The translations under genes were made by a program, and so were the position numbers. Below the pieces are notes generated by a model, which was not told where the DNA came from, made no database searches, and was given only the letters and a program-made list of their open reading frames with translations. From contig CM022299.1 in NCBI GenBank assembly GCA_011799875.1, positions 216,069,018 through 216,133,017 of the forward strand: a stretch of 64,000 nucleotides of DNA, read 5' to 3'. Shown here in pieces: positions 21,935-33,367 of this stretch; position 1 is the stretch's first letter, and every line of letters begins with the position of its first letter. The stretch is from Thinopyrum elongatum (lineage: Eukaryota > Streptophyta > Magnoliopsida > Poales > Poaceae).

Positions 21935-22788
21935 GGGATAATTAGATTTATGCCCCTAGTTGTGTCCCACTCGTCTGTTTTACCACTAGTTCCCAAAAGT
22001 CACCGGTTCTGTCCAAGTCACTTTGCTCCTCTTATGCTTTTGCCCTTTGACCGTTTGACCATCAGTTTGAAAACTTCATAACTAATTCATACTAAATCAG
22101 AAAAATGCAAATAAGATACCAAAATGTTCAGAAAAACATCACCTATATGTCAGTGTCATTTGCATTCATGAAAAAATTGTTGGAAAGTGCACATCCGAGT
22201 TTTAGCTCTTTTGATACCACCATGAATAGTAAAATCTAAAAAAATTCAAAAAAATTCAAAAAATATATGGTGGCAAAGAACGATAAATGTTCTAAGTGCT
22301 TGCCAAGTTTCATCAGGGAACGACATTCGTGGAAGTCATGGCAAAAAAATAATCTATTTTGGAGTGCTGATTGTTTTTTTTTGCCGCGGCACCCATGAAT
22401 GTTATTCCTTGATGAAACTTGGCAGACACTTAAAACATTTGTCATTCTTTGCCACCAAATTTTTTTGAATTTTTTGAACTTTTTTAAATTTTACTATTCA
22501 TGGTGGTAGCATTAGATCTAAAACTCAGATGGGCACTTTCCAACACTTTTTTCATGAATGCAAATGACACTCGCATATAGGTGATGTTTTTCCGAACATT
22601 TTGGTATCTTATTTGCATTTTTCTGATTTAATATGAATTAGTTATGAAGTTTTCAAACTGACGGTCAAACTGTCAAAGGGCAAAAGCATAAGAGGAGCAA
22701 AGTGACTTGGACAGAACCGGTGACTTTTGGGAACTAGGGGTAAAACAGACGAGTGGGACACAACTAGGGGCATAAATCTAATTATCCC
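21935..22788. mobile_element. Foldback (Mutator-like) element, 854 bp
   Basis: Two arms of about 400 bp are near-perfect inverted copies (ends GGGATAATTAGATTTATG and its reverse), with a short middle at about 22340-22390. It is flanked by a perfect 9-bp TSD TTTATACAT (21926-21934 and 22789-22797). The empty site is seen in neighbouring repeat units (ACATTTTTATACATTAACT, e.g. near 23290). A 9-bp TSD with long inverted repeats is typical of Mutator-like elements. No coding capacity. Confidence 0.9.
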
Positions 22789-22797
22789 TTTATACAT

Positions 22798-25110
22798 TAA
22801 CTCGGTTTTCTAGGCATTTCAGGTGCAAAATTCAAAATTAAACTACATGCACATGCTCCGATGCACCAAAATGGGTTGTAAAATCATATATGTGTCCATG
22901 GGTTGATGCTTATGTCCCATGCAAGAAAATGGGGATGAATTTCAAACACCACGGCACCGTGGCTCTCTGGCAACGTTGAGGTACTTGCTTTTGTAATTCT
23001 CGTAAATCCAAAACTCGTCTGAAATTCATGAACCTTGGCATGCTATCATGGAACGGCATCAACATGCTGGGGTAAAAAATACTGTCCCATTTGGGGTAGG
23101 TTATGGTATAAGCTTCTCACAAACTAGAGCTTCTCACAAGAAGCCTCATGGTTCCGGCAGGGAAACGTGTCACCTTTGTGGACGGAACGATATCTGTTGC
23201 CTCTGCTTCATTTCAAAAAATTTCTAGTGTCAACGTAGAACAACAGGAGTATTGTGTCATTTTTTGGGATTTTTCGTGGTTCGCTAGGACATTTTTATAC
23301 ATTAACTGAGTTTTCTATGTATTTATGTGCATAATTCAAATTTGAACTACATGCACATGCTTCAGTGCATATAAATGGGTTGAAAAATCAAATGTGTGTC
23401 CTTGGTTGCAAGCGTAGGTCCCATGCAAGAAATGGGAATGAATGTCAAACACCTTTGCCACCGTCGCTCGGGCGCTAACATTGAGATACATGGTTTTAAA
23501 ATTCTAGCAAATCAAAAACTCGTCTGAAATTCATGAAACTTGACATGATAGCATGGAACGACATCAACATGTCGTGGTAAAAATATTGTCCCATTTGGGG
23601 CAGGTTTGGGTATAAGCTTCTCACAAACCAGAGCTTCTCACAACAAGCCTCATGGTTACATTAGGGATTGTTTCACCTTTCTGGACGAAACGATATCTGT
23701 TGCCTCTTCTTGATTTAAAAAAAAATCTACTATCAACATAGAACAACAGGAGTGTTGTGTTAAATTTTGGAATTTTTCGGGGTTCGTTTGGACATTTTTA
23801 TACATTAATTGAGTTTGCTATGCATTTATGTGCACAATTCAAATTTGAACTACAGACACATGCTCCAGTGCATATAAATTGGCTGAAAAATCAAATATGC
23901 ATGTGTCCTTGGTTGCATGCTTAGGTCCCATGCAAGAAATGGGAATGAATGTCAAACACCTTGCCACCGTCGCTCGTCCGCAAACATTGAGATACATGGT
24001 TTTTAAATTCTAGTAAATCCAAAACTCGTCTGAAATTCATGAAACTTGGCATGCTATCATGGAGCGGCACCAACATGCCGTGGTAAATTTTTTTGTCCCA
24101 TTTGGGGCAGGTTTGGGTATAAGCTTCTCACAAACCAGAGCTTCTCACAACAAAGCCTGGTGGTTTCGGTAGGGAACGTGCCACCTTTGGGGACGAAATG
24201 ATATCCGTTGCATCTTCTTGCTTTCAAAAATTTTCTAGTGTCAACATAGAAAAACAGGAGTGTTGTGTTAAATTTTGGAATTTTTCGGGGTTTGTTTAGA
24301 CATTTTTATATATTAACTGGGTTTTCCAGGCATTTTATGTGCATAATGCAAATTTGAACTACATGCACATGCACCGGTGCATATAAATTGGTTGAAAAAT
24401 CAAATCTATGTCCTTGGGTGCATGCTTAGGTCCCATGCAAGAAATGGGAATGAATGTCAAGCACCTTGCCACCGTCGCTCGGCCGCAAACGTTGAGATAC
24501 TTTGTTTTTAAATTCTAGTAAATCCAAAACTCGTCTGAAATTCATGAACTTGGCATGCTATCATTTAGCGGCATCAACATGCTGTGGTAAATTTTTTGTC
24601 CCATTCGGGGCAGGTTTGGGTATAAGCTTCTCGCAAACCAGAGCTTCTCACAACAATCCTGATGGTTTCGGTAGGGAACGTGCCACCTTTGGGGACGAAA
24701 CGATATTCGTTGCCTCTTCTTGCTTTCAAAATTTTTCTAGTGTCAACATAGAACAACAGGAGAGTTGTGTCAACTTTTGGGATTTTTTGGGGTTCGCTAT
24801 GACATTTTTATACATTAACTGGGTTTTCTAGGCATTTTATGTGCATAATTTAAATTTGAACTACATGCACATGCTCCAGTGCAGAAAAATGGGTTGAAAA
24901 ATCAAATGTGTGTCCTTGGGTGCATGCTTAGGTCCCATGCAAGAAATGGGAATGAATTTCAAACACCAGGGCACCGTTGATTGCGGGCAAAACGTTGAGA
25001 TACTTTGTTTTTAAATTCTAGTAAATCCAAAACTCGTCTGAAATTCATGAAACTTGGCATGCTATCATGGAATGGCACCCGACATGCTATGGTATTTTTC
25101 GTGTCCATTT
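22798..25110. repeat. Tandem array of about 505-bp units, 4.5 copies
   Basis: The phrase AAACTCGTCTGAAATTCATG recurs near 23010, 23517, 24021, 24526 and 25029. The first unit begins left of the foldback element (about 21840-21925). Units include ACATTTTTATACATTAACTG, GGTCCCATGCAAGAAATGGG and CAAACCAGAGCTTCTCACAA. Diverged single units lie at about 36330-36720 and 46590-46980 inside the same transposon. Open frames in it are not coding. Confidence 0.85.
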
Positions 25111-25249
25111 TGAGAGAAGGCGCACTCGAATAACAGCCAACAAAAGGCATTTTGAAACAAATAGCTGCCACTTTAACATCTCAAACATTTTGTATAATTT
25201 AAATCATGTGTGTTCTGTTAACCATTCATGTGACGCCACACCTCACTCT

Positions 25250-25600
25250 TTTAATGGCTAGGAGGTGCCATGCGGACAGGTGCTTGACTGAACGGGAGGC
25301 GTGCGAGCTGTACTCCAATGCGCAGGCTCACAGGGAAGCGTGCGAGCTGTACGCCGCGCAGGCTCAAGGGGAAGCGAGCCCTTTGACTTCCATGGCCGCC
25401 CGCCTTGCTTGCATCCTCTCCATTAATGGCGCCCAAGCCGCAGTTTAATACGGGCCATTCCCCTCCCGCAGACCTCCACCAACGCCATGGCACAGAAGGA
25501 TCATCTGCCACTAGTCTTCTAGTTGGGTTCAATACTGTATCTCGATCATATGAATATAAATTCGCAGTGTGACTGAATGAAAGATATGGTTTGAACAAAC
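25250..25600. other. GC-rich promoter-like segment (copy 1 of 3)
   Basis: Contains GCTCACAGGGAAGCGTGC and CTCTCCATTAATGGCGCC, repeated with changes at 36960-37075 and 37085-37190 just upstream of the F-box pseudogene. No gene follows it here, so it may be a leftover of the upstream region of a lost captured gene. Confidence 0.4.
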
Positions 25601-25679
25601 TTGTGTCTTTCTCTCTGAATGTACAGACTCATCAAACAATTTTCTTAAAAAAAACATCAATGGTTTTAAAGTATAAAAC

Positions 25680-26135
25680 ACTCATCGCAAACGTTTTAGT
25701 TAGAACACCCGTATGCAAACCGACAGCTTCCCTGGGAAGCCAAGGGAAAATGTGCCGAGAAGGATTTGTGCACCTCTTGATAGCAAACGTTTTAGATAGA
25801 ACACCCGTATGTAAACAGACAGCTTCCCCAGTAAGCCAAGGGAAAATGTGCCGAGCAGGATTTGTGCAGCTCTTGTTTGCAAACTTTTTAGGTAGAACAC
25901 CCGTATGCAAAGTGAGAGGTATGGTCTTCCCCAGTAAGCCAAGGGAAAATTCACCGTGCAGGATTTGTGCATCTCTTCAACGCAAACGGTTCAGATTGAA
26001 TACGGTATGCAAAGCGAGACTTTGGCACTAAGCCAAGAGAAAATCTGGCAGGTAGGATTTGTACCTCCCATCAATGCAAACGGTTTTTTCAGATGACCCG
26101 TGTGCAACCGCACGTACAGACAATTTGGTAAGATT
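25680..26135. repeat. Tandem array of 96-103-bp units, about 4.5 copies
   Basis: AAACGTTTTAG-type unit starts at 25689, 25785, 25881, 25984 and 26077. Each unit carries AACACCCGTATGCAAA and AAGCCAAGGGAAAATG. Motif style (short, CACTA-like subterminal words) suggests it derives from another CACTA end. The A/T-rich stretch 26136-26560 to the right shows no gene. Confidence 0.75.
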
Positions 26136-26574
26136 TGCATCTCTCATATTGGGTATATTCTATATTGCCATTTGTCAAACTGGAAAGATTGATATTTGTT
26201 GATCTAGTAACATTCCCATTTGTCAACCTTGTAACACTGCCATTTGTCAAAATATGCAGCTAAAAATCACTAGCACTATCTATTTTTTGCAACTAAAATT
26301 CAGTAATTAAGCATACATTTCATTCATAGATTGAGCAGTCGTTCTTTTATACAAACAGTTCAACTCAACAGCTGAACCGACCAAACTTTTCCCCAATTGT
26401 TGCCAACCACGTACTGAAATAGCTAGTTCAACTATATATACTAGCCAATTTTAAGTACGGTGTACAGTTCCACTGCATCTATAGTCAGATGAACTGAATA
26501 AAATAGCCCCTAAATACTACTACTACGGAGGGGCTTTGTACTACTTCCGGCAGCCTCTCCTCTGCCGAGCGTGC

Positions 26575-27345
26575 TCAGTAAGAGGCGGAGGAGGACGAGT
26601 CTACCAACGAGCTGGACAACTGCAATACGGTGCCTGCCACTGTTGCACCTTCAGCGACGCTCACCTCGAACGCCCTCTGCCGCTCTAGAAGACCCCTCTC
26701 GAAGTGGCGGGACTCCTCATAGATCTCCTGATTCCTCGCCTCTGCGTTGGCGTGTGCTGCGGCAACGGCGGCGGTAAGGCTCTTTGCATGCTCGACGAGG
26801 CGCTCCTCCTCCTCCTGCAGGAACTCGACATAGCGCGCAAGGTCGCTGACGCACGTGCGGGCCTCCACCTCCGCCTCCCGCCTTCGGGCAGCGGTGGCGG
26901 AGCGGGTGATGACCCCGACAGTCGACGGTGGACTGGCGACCATGGTGGCTGATGATGGGGTGGTGGCCACGACCACCACCTCCCGCCTTCGGGCCGCGGC
27001 GATGGAGCGGGTGATGGCCATGGTGGCCGGCAGTGGGGTGGCGGCCACGGCGGCCACCTCCCACCTTCGAGCCGCGGCGGCAGAGCGGGCGATGGCCCTG
27101 GCTTTCGACGGTGGTGTGGCGGCCACGGCGGCAGACGGTGGGGTGGCGGCAACGGCGGCCGGAAACAGCTGCCGACCGGCAGCGGCAGTGGAGGGTGTGG
27201 TGGGTGTTCCGCGCACACCCAACAGGGACGCCACACACACTACACTACACCGGGGACTGCGCCGCCGCGGCGGTGTAGCCTCCCAGCTGGAGCTATCCTC
27301 TTATGACGGCGGTGTGGCTGAGTGACGACGACGGACCGGTGCCAT
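26575..27345 (-). pseudogene. Hypothetical repeat/coiled-coil protein with an early stop
   Basis: A TATATAAA box (27427-27434, minus) lies 82 bp before ATG 27345 (MAPVRRRHSATPPS). TAA at 27301-27303 stops it after 14 codons, but the same frame then stays open for 242 codons. It has three imperfect Ala-rich repeats (each about 34 residues, containing ITRSxAAARRREV) and then an acidic coiled coil (VEFLQEEEERLVEHAKSL). No known family is recognised. The clean promoter-to-ATG spacing suggests a real gene disabled by one change. Confidence 0.45.
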
Positions 27346-28045
27346 TGGCGATTGTGGGAGAAGCAGAGGAGATAAGCTACAGGGAGGGAGGGGAAAATGC
27401 GACGCAGGACTCGCCGGCCGTGATGGTTTATATAGCAGGCTGGTAAGCATTGGGATTTTGGGGGATTTCACCAAGTCGGGCGCGAAGCTTGCGCCCGAAC
27501 CTGCACGGTTGCTCACCACCGTTTGGCCAAAAGAACGTCCCCACGCGCTGCTCAAGCTTGCGCTCGAAGCCGTCTGCAGCAACGGGGTGACAAGACGTGC
27601 GAGAGGAGGATGAAAGGACACGTACACATACGGTTAATAAAAAAACATTTGCAATTTTATTACCTACTACCCCGGCCCCGGCCTGGTTTATAAGTAGGAT
27701 TTAACTAATAAAATACGAATGCATGTCGCCAAAGATTATATCGTTGGATTCGTATTTGAACATAGTTTCCAATTATATAATTTTAAAAACATGCATTAAC
27801 ATTTTTATGGTTAAATTTAAGGTTAAAATATGGCACAGAATATAATGGGGACTAATAGACCAAGATGGAGGTAGTAGCACACGGCTGCTCTCTACGCAGC
27901 GGCGCAACTGCCGGCCAGCTTGTAGACGATCATTCCCTGCGTGTTCAACTACTTTATGCATGTGGTTGCTCATGGTTGAGGTGGCCGCGGCGCGCTCTGC
28001 TTGCGCCCCGCCCGACTCGATGTTAGTAGCAATCGTAGACAGAGC
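27346..28045. other. Promoter region, spacer and captured-gene fragment
   Basis: Holds the TATA box of the previous gene, then A/T-rich sequence. The part at about 27890-28015 resembles 39940-40110, the region just upstream of the exonuclease-like pseudogene (shared CCTGCGTGTTCAACT and GGTTGCTC words). It looks like the leftover of a second, deleted copy of that gene. Confidence 0.4.
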
Positions 28046-28509
28046 AAATCACACGGCTCATTAGCAGCAATCATCTGTGTTATTATTGGTCTTCACACAC
28101 ATTTCTGATTACGGACCTGTTTGCCGCGTATCACACACATCTTGTTCAGTTGAACTGTTTCTGTTGTCATGGCTCAGCGCAAACAGTTCATCCGAGTGAA
28201 CTGTATGCCCTCCATCGCACACACCTTGATCTGGCTGACCGTTTCTATTGTGTTGCCTAATCGCACACAGTTCATCCTAGTGAACTGTATGCCGTATATC
28301 GCACACACCCTCATCTGGCTGCCCATTTCTGTTGTTCTGCCTCATCGCAAATAGTTCTACTGGATTAACCGTTTGCCACGCATCGCACAAGCAACTCTAA
28401 TCTGAACCGTGTTTTATGTCACCGCCATCGCAAACGTTTTGCATCTTTTTTGACGGTTTTATTACATCATAGTTTGTGATGATCCATCGCACACAGTTTC
28501 GTCGAAGGG
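28046..28509. repeat. Internal copy of the E 3' subterminal region
   Basis: Matches 41320-41774 and 47205-47655: alternating AACAGTTCATCCGAGTGAAC and TATATCGCACACACC motifs, ending CACAGTTTCGTCGAAGGG. The last 43 or so bases, including the terminal CACTA repeat, are missing; the 5'-type end follows within 3 bp. Confidence 0.8.
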
Positions 28510-28512
28510 CCA

Positions 28513-30042
28513 ACTGGTACAGCGAGGTGCTATACAAATGGTTTTTAACCCCTTTCCACGACGGCATTTGGAACCGTCGCCTAGTGAGTGACTGCGATAG
28601 GGGGGTCCTTCCCACACGACCCAAAAACCGTCAGGGATATGCCCTCCTGGCACACACCCTCGGCAAAATGAGGTCGTGTGCGACCGGTGAGTGATCAAAT
28701 ACGGTTATACGTACAGTAGTGCTAAAAATTACTATTATACAGGCTAAATCGTTTCCGGTCGTAAGTACATCCCACACAGTCAGTCCCTGCTAAACGTTTC
28801 CGTTCGTATGTACATTCCACATAGTCAATCCAAGGAATACGTTTCCATTAGTATGTACATCCCACATAGTTAATCCAAGAAGTACATTTCTGTTTGTATA
28901 TACATCCCACACAGTCACTCCAAGGAAAACGTTTCCGTTCGCAGGTACATCACACACAATTTTCCCCATTAAATCATTTGTGATAGTGTTGCCATTGCAC
29001 ATGATATTAACAATTTTATCGTTTGCATTATGGAATGCATCACACACGGTGCATAGAAGAAACTGTGTGGCAAAGGTTGTCCATCACACACACTTTTTAT
29101 GTGGTAAACATTTGCGCAAGCTGGCCTAACGCAAACAGTTTTCAAGAGGATGTTGTGTGTGATTGTTGATCCAACACGGTTTATTTCTAGAAGCTGTGTG
29201 CATTGCCTGAGGTCATCGCCCATGGTGTTTTCTCAATAACCGTTTGCAATAGGAAAACCCAATTAGCAGGCTAATTTTCCTATTATTAATAATCCATTTA
29301 TTAATCTAATTGACATTTCATATTAGGAACACAATATATTTCATTTCCATATTAAGGAAGCAGGATTTCATAATTGAAATACATCAGAGTACAACATCAT
29401 ATAGCTTCAGCACTCAACTACCCCATTACACAGCTGCACCAACACCATGTTTCAGATGCAACATCTACAACCTTTCGAAATTAGCTTCATAGACGGAACA
29501 TAGACAGATGAATCTCATCTGGAAAACTGCTGAAGTGGAAGGCGAATATTGAGCCTTCATTGATGTTGAAGGTCTTTGCAACTTTAGGCCAGTGCCTGTG
29601 GATGATTGACCGTCCATCCTTCGTCCTCTTCAAGAACACTTCAATATTGAACCGTGGGTGTTGTATGAAAACCTTCCTCGCCTCTTGACCATACAGGTGG
29701 TTTGAGAGGTAATCATCAGTGAACAACTTTGGAAAGGCCTGAAAACAAGGATATGCATAAATATCTTCTCCGGATTTGAAATGGCGCAAAGGAATTAAAA
29801 AGACAAGGTATAACAGTTAGTACCATCCGGTAGTGAACTGATGTCTTCTTCATTGTGCAGACAAAGATCTTGTTGTTTTTTGTCGCTAATTTCTTTATCG
29901 TAACAATCTACCTGAGTGTCTTGACTTGACTGATATTAATGGACAACTCATTTCCACAGATGCAAAAAGGGTCAAACAGTGGGTCAAAACCTCTGACAGT
30001 AGGACCTACATGTGCAAGACCAAATTGTTAAAAACCTAATAT
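28513..30042. repeat. Internal copy of the E 5' end (with B3-like gene copy)
   Basis: ACTGGTACAGCGAGGTGC starts a 1.53-kb near-identical duplicate of 17250-18783, including the 46-bp array (28755-28960). It is in direct orientation and follows the truncated 3' end, giving a head-to-tail joint at 28509/28513. Confidence 0.85.
29487..30035 (-). pseudogene. 3' end of a B3-like gene (copy 2)
   Basis: The same two exon blocks as copy 1. The last exon (about 29740-29487) ends IHLSMFRL and keeps KVAKTFNINEGSIFAFHFSS, which fits the B3 consensus slightly better than copy 1 (GSIFAF against VSIFTF). Upstream similarity ends near 30042. It is duplicated together with the transposon end, so it belongs to the element rather than being an independent capture. 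Confidence 0.45.
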
Positions 30043-30153
30043 TTAAAAACAAGAAGTGGAAAGGTGTGTTATTAACAACAAGCCTAATATTTAAAAACAA
30101 GCAAACGTAGTCATTTAAACTTGTATTGTGCAGGTCTAAGTACGCTAGTTATT

Positions 30154-30590
30154 GGCCCTATTTGGATCCATGGGTTAGAGTTAGTTTGGGCTCAAATAGC
30201 CCTAAAGTATCCAAAATGAGGGCTAGTTTGAGCTAGTTGCGTCAAACCCACCCAAAACAACTATCCCACCTAAGAGGTGCTGATTGGGGCTAGTTCTCCT
30301 AGTGCATTTATTGTCAATCTAACACTGTCATCCAAACAACTCTTTGGCTAGAGTTAGTTCAGGGTTAGTCATTGTTGAGTATCATTGTTATTTTGGAAAC
30401 GTAGGATAGCATAGGATTTATTCTACCTTGACTTGTACTCCAAGATGACCATGTACTCCTATATATATGCCCACGAGGCTCAAGCAATACAATCAACTAT
30501 TCCACCAATCCCTCTCTCTCTCCCTTTTAACTGTCATGAGCTAGAAACTAACTCTAACCTCTAGCTAAGTTAGAGTATCCAAATAGTGCC
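30154..30590. mobile_element. MITE with 3-bp TSD, carrying a nested LTR
   Basis: The ends GGCCCTATTTGGATCC and, reversed, GGCACTATTTGGATAC match, with ATT on both sides (30151-30153 and 30591-30593). The size is about 272 bp once the nested LTR and its TSD are removed. The 3-bp TSD and size suit a Tourist/PIF-Harbinger-like MITE, though TWA would be the usual target. Confidence 0.65.
30373..30532 (+). mobile_element. Very short solo LTR (160 bp)
   Basis: TGTTGAGTATCATTG...CCCTTTTAACT is flanked by a perfect TSD GTCAT (30368-30372 and 30533-30537). It contains TATATATATGCCC and a pyrimidine-rich tail, like LTRs of small Copia or TRIM elements. The last base is T where A is expected, probably a point change. 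Confidence 0.7.
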
Positions 30591-30623
30591 ATTGTTAAAT
30601 CAAATGGAAATGCGTGTTCAATA

Positions 30624-30880
30624 CTCCGTCCGGTCCCTTTTACTCTGCATATAAGAATTGTCTGAAGTCAAACTTCATAAAGTTTAACCTTATTTATATG
30701 AAAAAATATCAACATCTAGCATGCTAAAGTTATACAATATGAAATTTTAAGTCATGACACATGTATTGATATTAATTTCATATTGTGAATGTTGGTATTT
30801 TGTTCTATAAAGTTGGTCAAACTTCAAGTGGCCTGACTTTACACAAATCTTATATGCGAACTAAAAAGATTCAGAGGGAG
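30624..30880. mobile_element. Stowaway MITE, 257 bp
   Basis: CTCCGTCCGGTCCCTTTTACT at the left and, reversed, CTCCCTCTGAATCTTTTTAG at the right, with TA on both sides (30622-30623 and 30881-30882). This is the familiar Tc1/mariner-type Stowaway end. Confidence 0.9.
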
Positions 30881-30882
30881 TA

Positions 30883-31202
30883 CAATGTGCTTAACAGCAA
30901 CGAAATATAGTCATTCATAGAGCTATTGCTAAATTTGGTATTGATGAAATTGAACTGCACGGTTCATACTAGCACATATAGAACATCACACTGTTAATAG
31001 CTGAAATAAACAAGGCATACTATGAACAACCAAAGATGGCAATTGAAACTAGACATATGCTAACTACAAACAACCGAACAACCATAAACCATAGAAATAA
31101 ACAAGGCATAATGCAAACAACCTAATATAGCAAAAAATACTGGACAGGTTCTCACTACAAAAGGGGTTCAAGAAAACAAATCACGGGTTTCCTCACTTGT
31201 CA
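30883..31202. other. No gene seen
   Basis: A/T-rich sequence between the Stowaway MITE and the stop of the broken gene to its right. It is probably the 3' flank of that minus-strand gene. Confidence 0.4.
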
Positions 31203-33367
31203 CAGATTGGCTCCATCCTCGTGGTCGCCGTCGATGAGGTCTGACTTGCCAGCTGAGGATCCCAGGCCAGCGTCACAGAACGTGTCCTTTAGAAATGACA
31301 AAAGGGGCTCCATGGCGATGAAGGATGGCAAATTTTTCATAACGAGCCGCAGGAGATCAGCGGCAGGGCCATCGATGAGATCGACGGCTGTCGAACCCGA
31401 AGAGTTGGGGGTGGGCAACTTAACCTGTGACATAACCCGCGTCAAGCCGTCGGTGTCGACGACCTCGATGTCTTAGCCGGCGTCCGGGATATGCCAGAAT
31501 ACTCTAGCCCGCTGATTGAAAGGCTTAATCCAGGTCCAGTCATCGTCGTCAGCTTCCTCGGTGGCCACCTGATGTCTACTACACAACTTGTTCTTGTAGA
31601 CTCGTGTTGGGCCTCCAAGCGCAGAGTTTTGTAGGACAGTAGCAAATTTCCCTCAAGTGGATGACCTAAGGTTTATCAATCCGTGGAAGGTGTAGGATGA
31701 AGATGGTCTCTCTCAAACAACCCTGCAACCAAATAATAAAAAGTCTCTTGTGTCCCCAACACACCAAATACAATGGTAAATTGTATAGGTGCACTTGTTC
31801 GGCGAAGAGATGGTGATACAAGTGTAGTAGTGATAGTAGATATTGATTTTTGTAATAGGAACAATAAAAAATAGCAAGGTAGCAATTGATAAAACGGAGC
31901 ACAAACGGTATTGCAATGCTTGAAAATGAAGCCTAGGGTCTGTACTTTCGCTAGTGCAATCTCTCAACAATGCTAATCTAATTGGATCATATAACCATCC
32001 CTCAACGTGCGATGAAGAATCACTCCAAAGTTCTTATCTAGCGGAGAACATAAGAAGAAATTGTTTGTAGCTATTCTTTCCGATCGATCTATCCAAGAGT
32101 TCGTACTAAAATAACACCAAGGTATTCTTTCTGATCGATCTATCAAGAGTTCGTACTAAAATAACACTAAGTTATTCTTTCCGATCGATCTATCAAGAGT
32201 TCATACTAAAATAACACCAAAGCAAATTCAGATTCATAATACTCAATCCAACACAAAGAACCTCAAAGAGTGCCCCAAGATTTCTACCGGAGAAACAAAA
32301 GACGAGAACGTGCATCAACCCCTATGCATAGATTAATCTAATGTCACCTCGGGAATCCGTGAGTTGAGTACCAAAACATATCTCAAGTGAATCAATATAA
32401 TACCCCATTGTCACCACGGGTATTCATATGCAAGACATACATCAATTGTTCTCAAATCCATAAAAGTATTCAATCCGATAAAATGAAATCTCAAAGGGAA
32501 AACTCAATTCACAACAAGATAGAGAGGGGAAAACACCATATGATCCAACTATATTAACAAAGCCTGCGATACATCAAGATCATGACATCTCAAGAACATG
32601 AGAGAGAGAGAGAGATTAAGCACATAGCTACTGGTACAAACCCTTAGCCCCGAGGGTGGACTACTCCCTCCTCATCATGGTGGCCGCCGGGATGATGAAG
32701 ATGGCCACCGGTGATGATTTCCCCCTCCAACAGGGTGCCGGAACAGGGTCTAGATTGGATCTCGTGGATACAGAGGCCTTGCGGCGGCAGAAATTCTGAT
32801 CTAGGGTCTCTCCGAGGGTTTTGGAATATTTGGCAATTTATAGGGCAAAGAGGCGGTGTGGGAGGCCACCGAGGTGGGCACAACCCACCGGGGCGTGCCT
32901 GGGGGCCCAGGCGCGCCCTGGTGGGTTGTGCCCCCCTCGTGGCACCCCCTAGGTGCTGCTCTAGCCCATTGGATGTCTTCTGGTCCATAAAAAATCCACA
33001 AAAAGTTTCGCTGCGTTTGGACTCCGTTTGGTATTGATCTTCTGCGATGTAAAAAACATGCAAAAAAAACAGCAACTGGCACTGGGCACTATATTAATAA
33101 GTTAGTCCCAAAAAATGATATAAAGTTGCTATAAAATGATTGTAAAACATCCAAGAATGATAATATAGCAGCATGAATACTTCATAAATTATAGATACGT
33201 TGGAGACATATCACCACCTCACCGACGTCGGGCGAAGAGGCCGCGGTAAAGCTCTTTTGGGCCATTCGCTCCTCGAGCTCCACGGGAAGCATAGCCGGGC
33301 TTAGGCTGCGATGCTCTGGAGTGGGGGAGGGGGGGGTAGGGATGGGGATCTCTGGGAAAGGGGGCAT
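31203..33367 (-). pseudogene. Hypothetical gene split by a solo LTR
   Basis: ATG 33367 opens MPPFPEIPIPTPPSPTPEHR. The first part runs to the TSD at 33214-33218. After the LTR (31570-33213) the frame continues exactly in phase (EEADDDDWTWIKPFNQRARV), with a TAA at 31473-31475, and then to about 31203 (FLKDTFCDAGLGSS). It has Pro-rich and acidic segments and no domain that I recognise. The exact phase on both sides of the insertion supports real coding before the LTR arrived. Confidence 0.5.
31570..33213 (-). mobile_element. Solo LTR, 1644 bp (Gypsy type)
   Basis: TGATGTCTACTACACAAC...GGAGACATATCA with a perfect TSD CCACC (31565-31569 and 33214-33218). The sequence style is that of a very abundant Triticeae Gypsy LTR; I recall it as Sabrina-like, which is not checked here. 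The strand is inferred from the direction of that family and is uncertain. Open frames inside it are not genes. Confidence 0.88.

Noticed and set aside
22798..25110. Centromeric or telomeric satellite
   Set aside because: Only 4.5 units, bounded inside a transposon with TSD, with related single units nearby.
25591..26031. 146-codon plus-strand frame with repeating TPVCK units
   Set aside because: It is the translation of the 96-bp array (96 is a multiple of three), so it stays open by repetition only.
32644..33075. 143-codon minus-strand frame with Pro-rich sequence
   Set aside because: Lies wholly inside the solo LTR 31570-33213.
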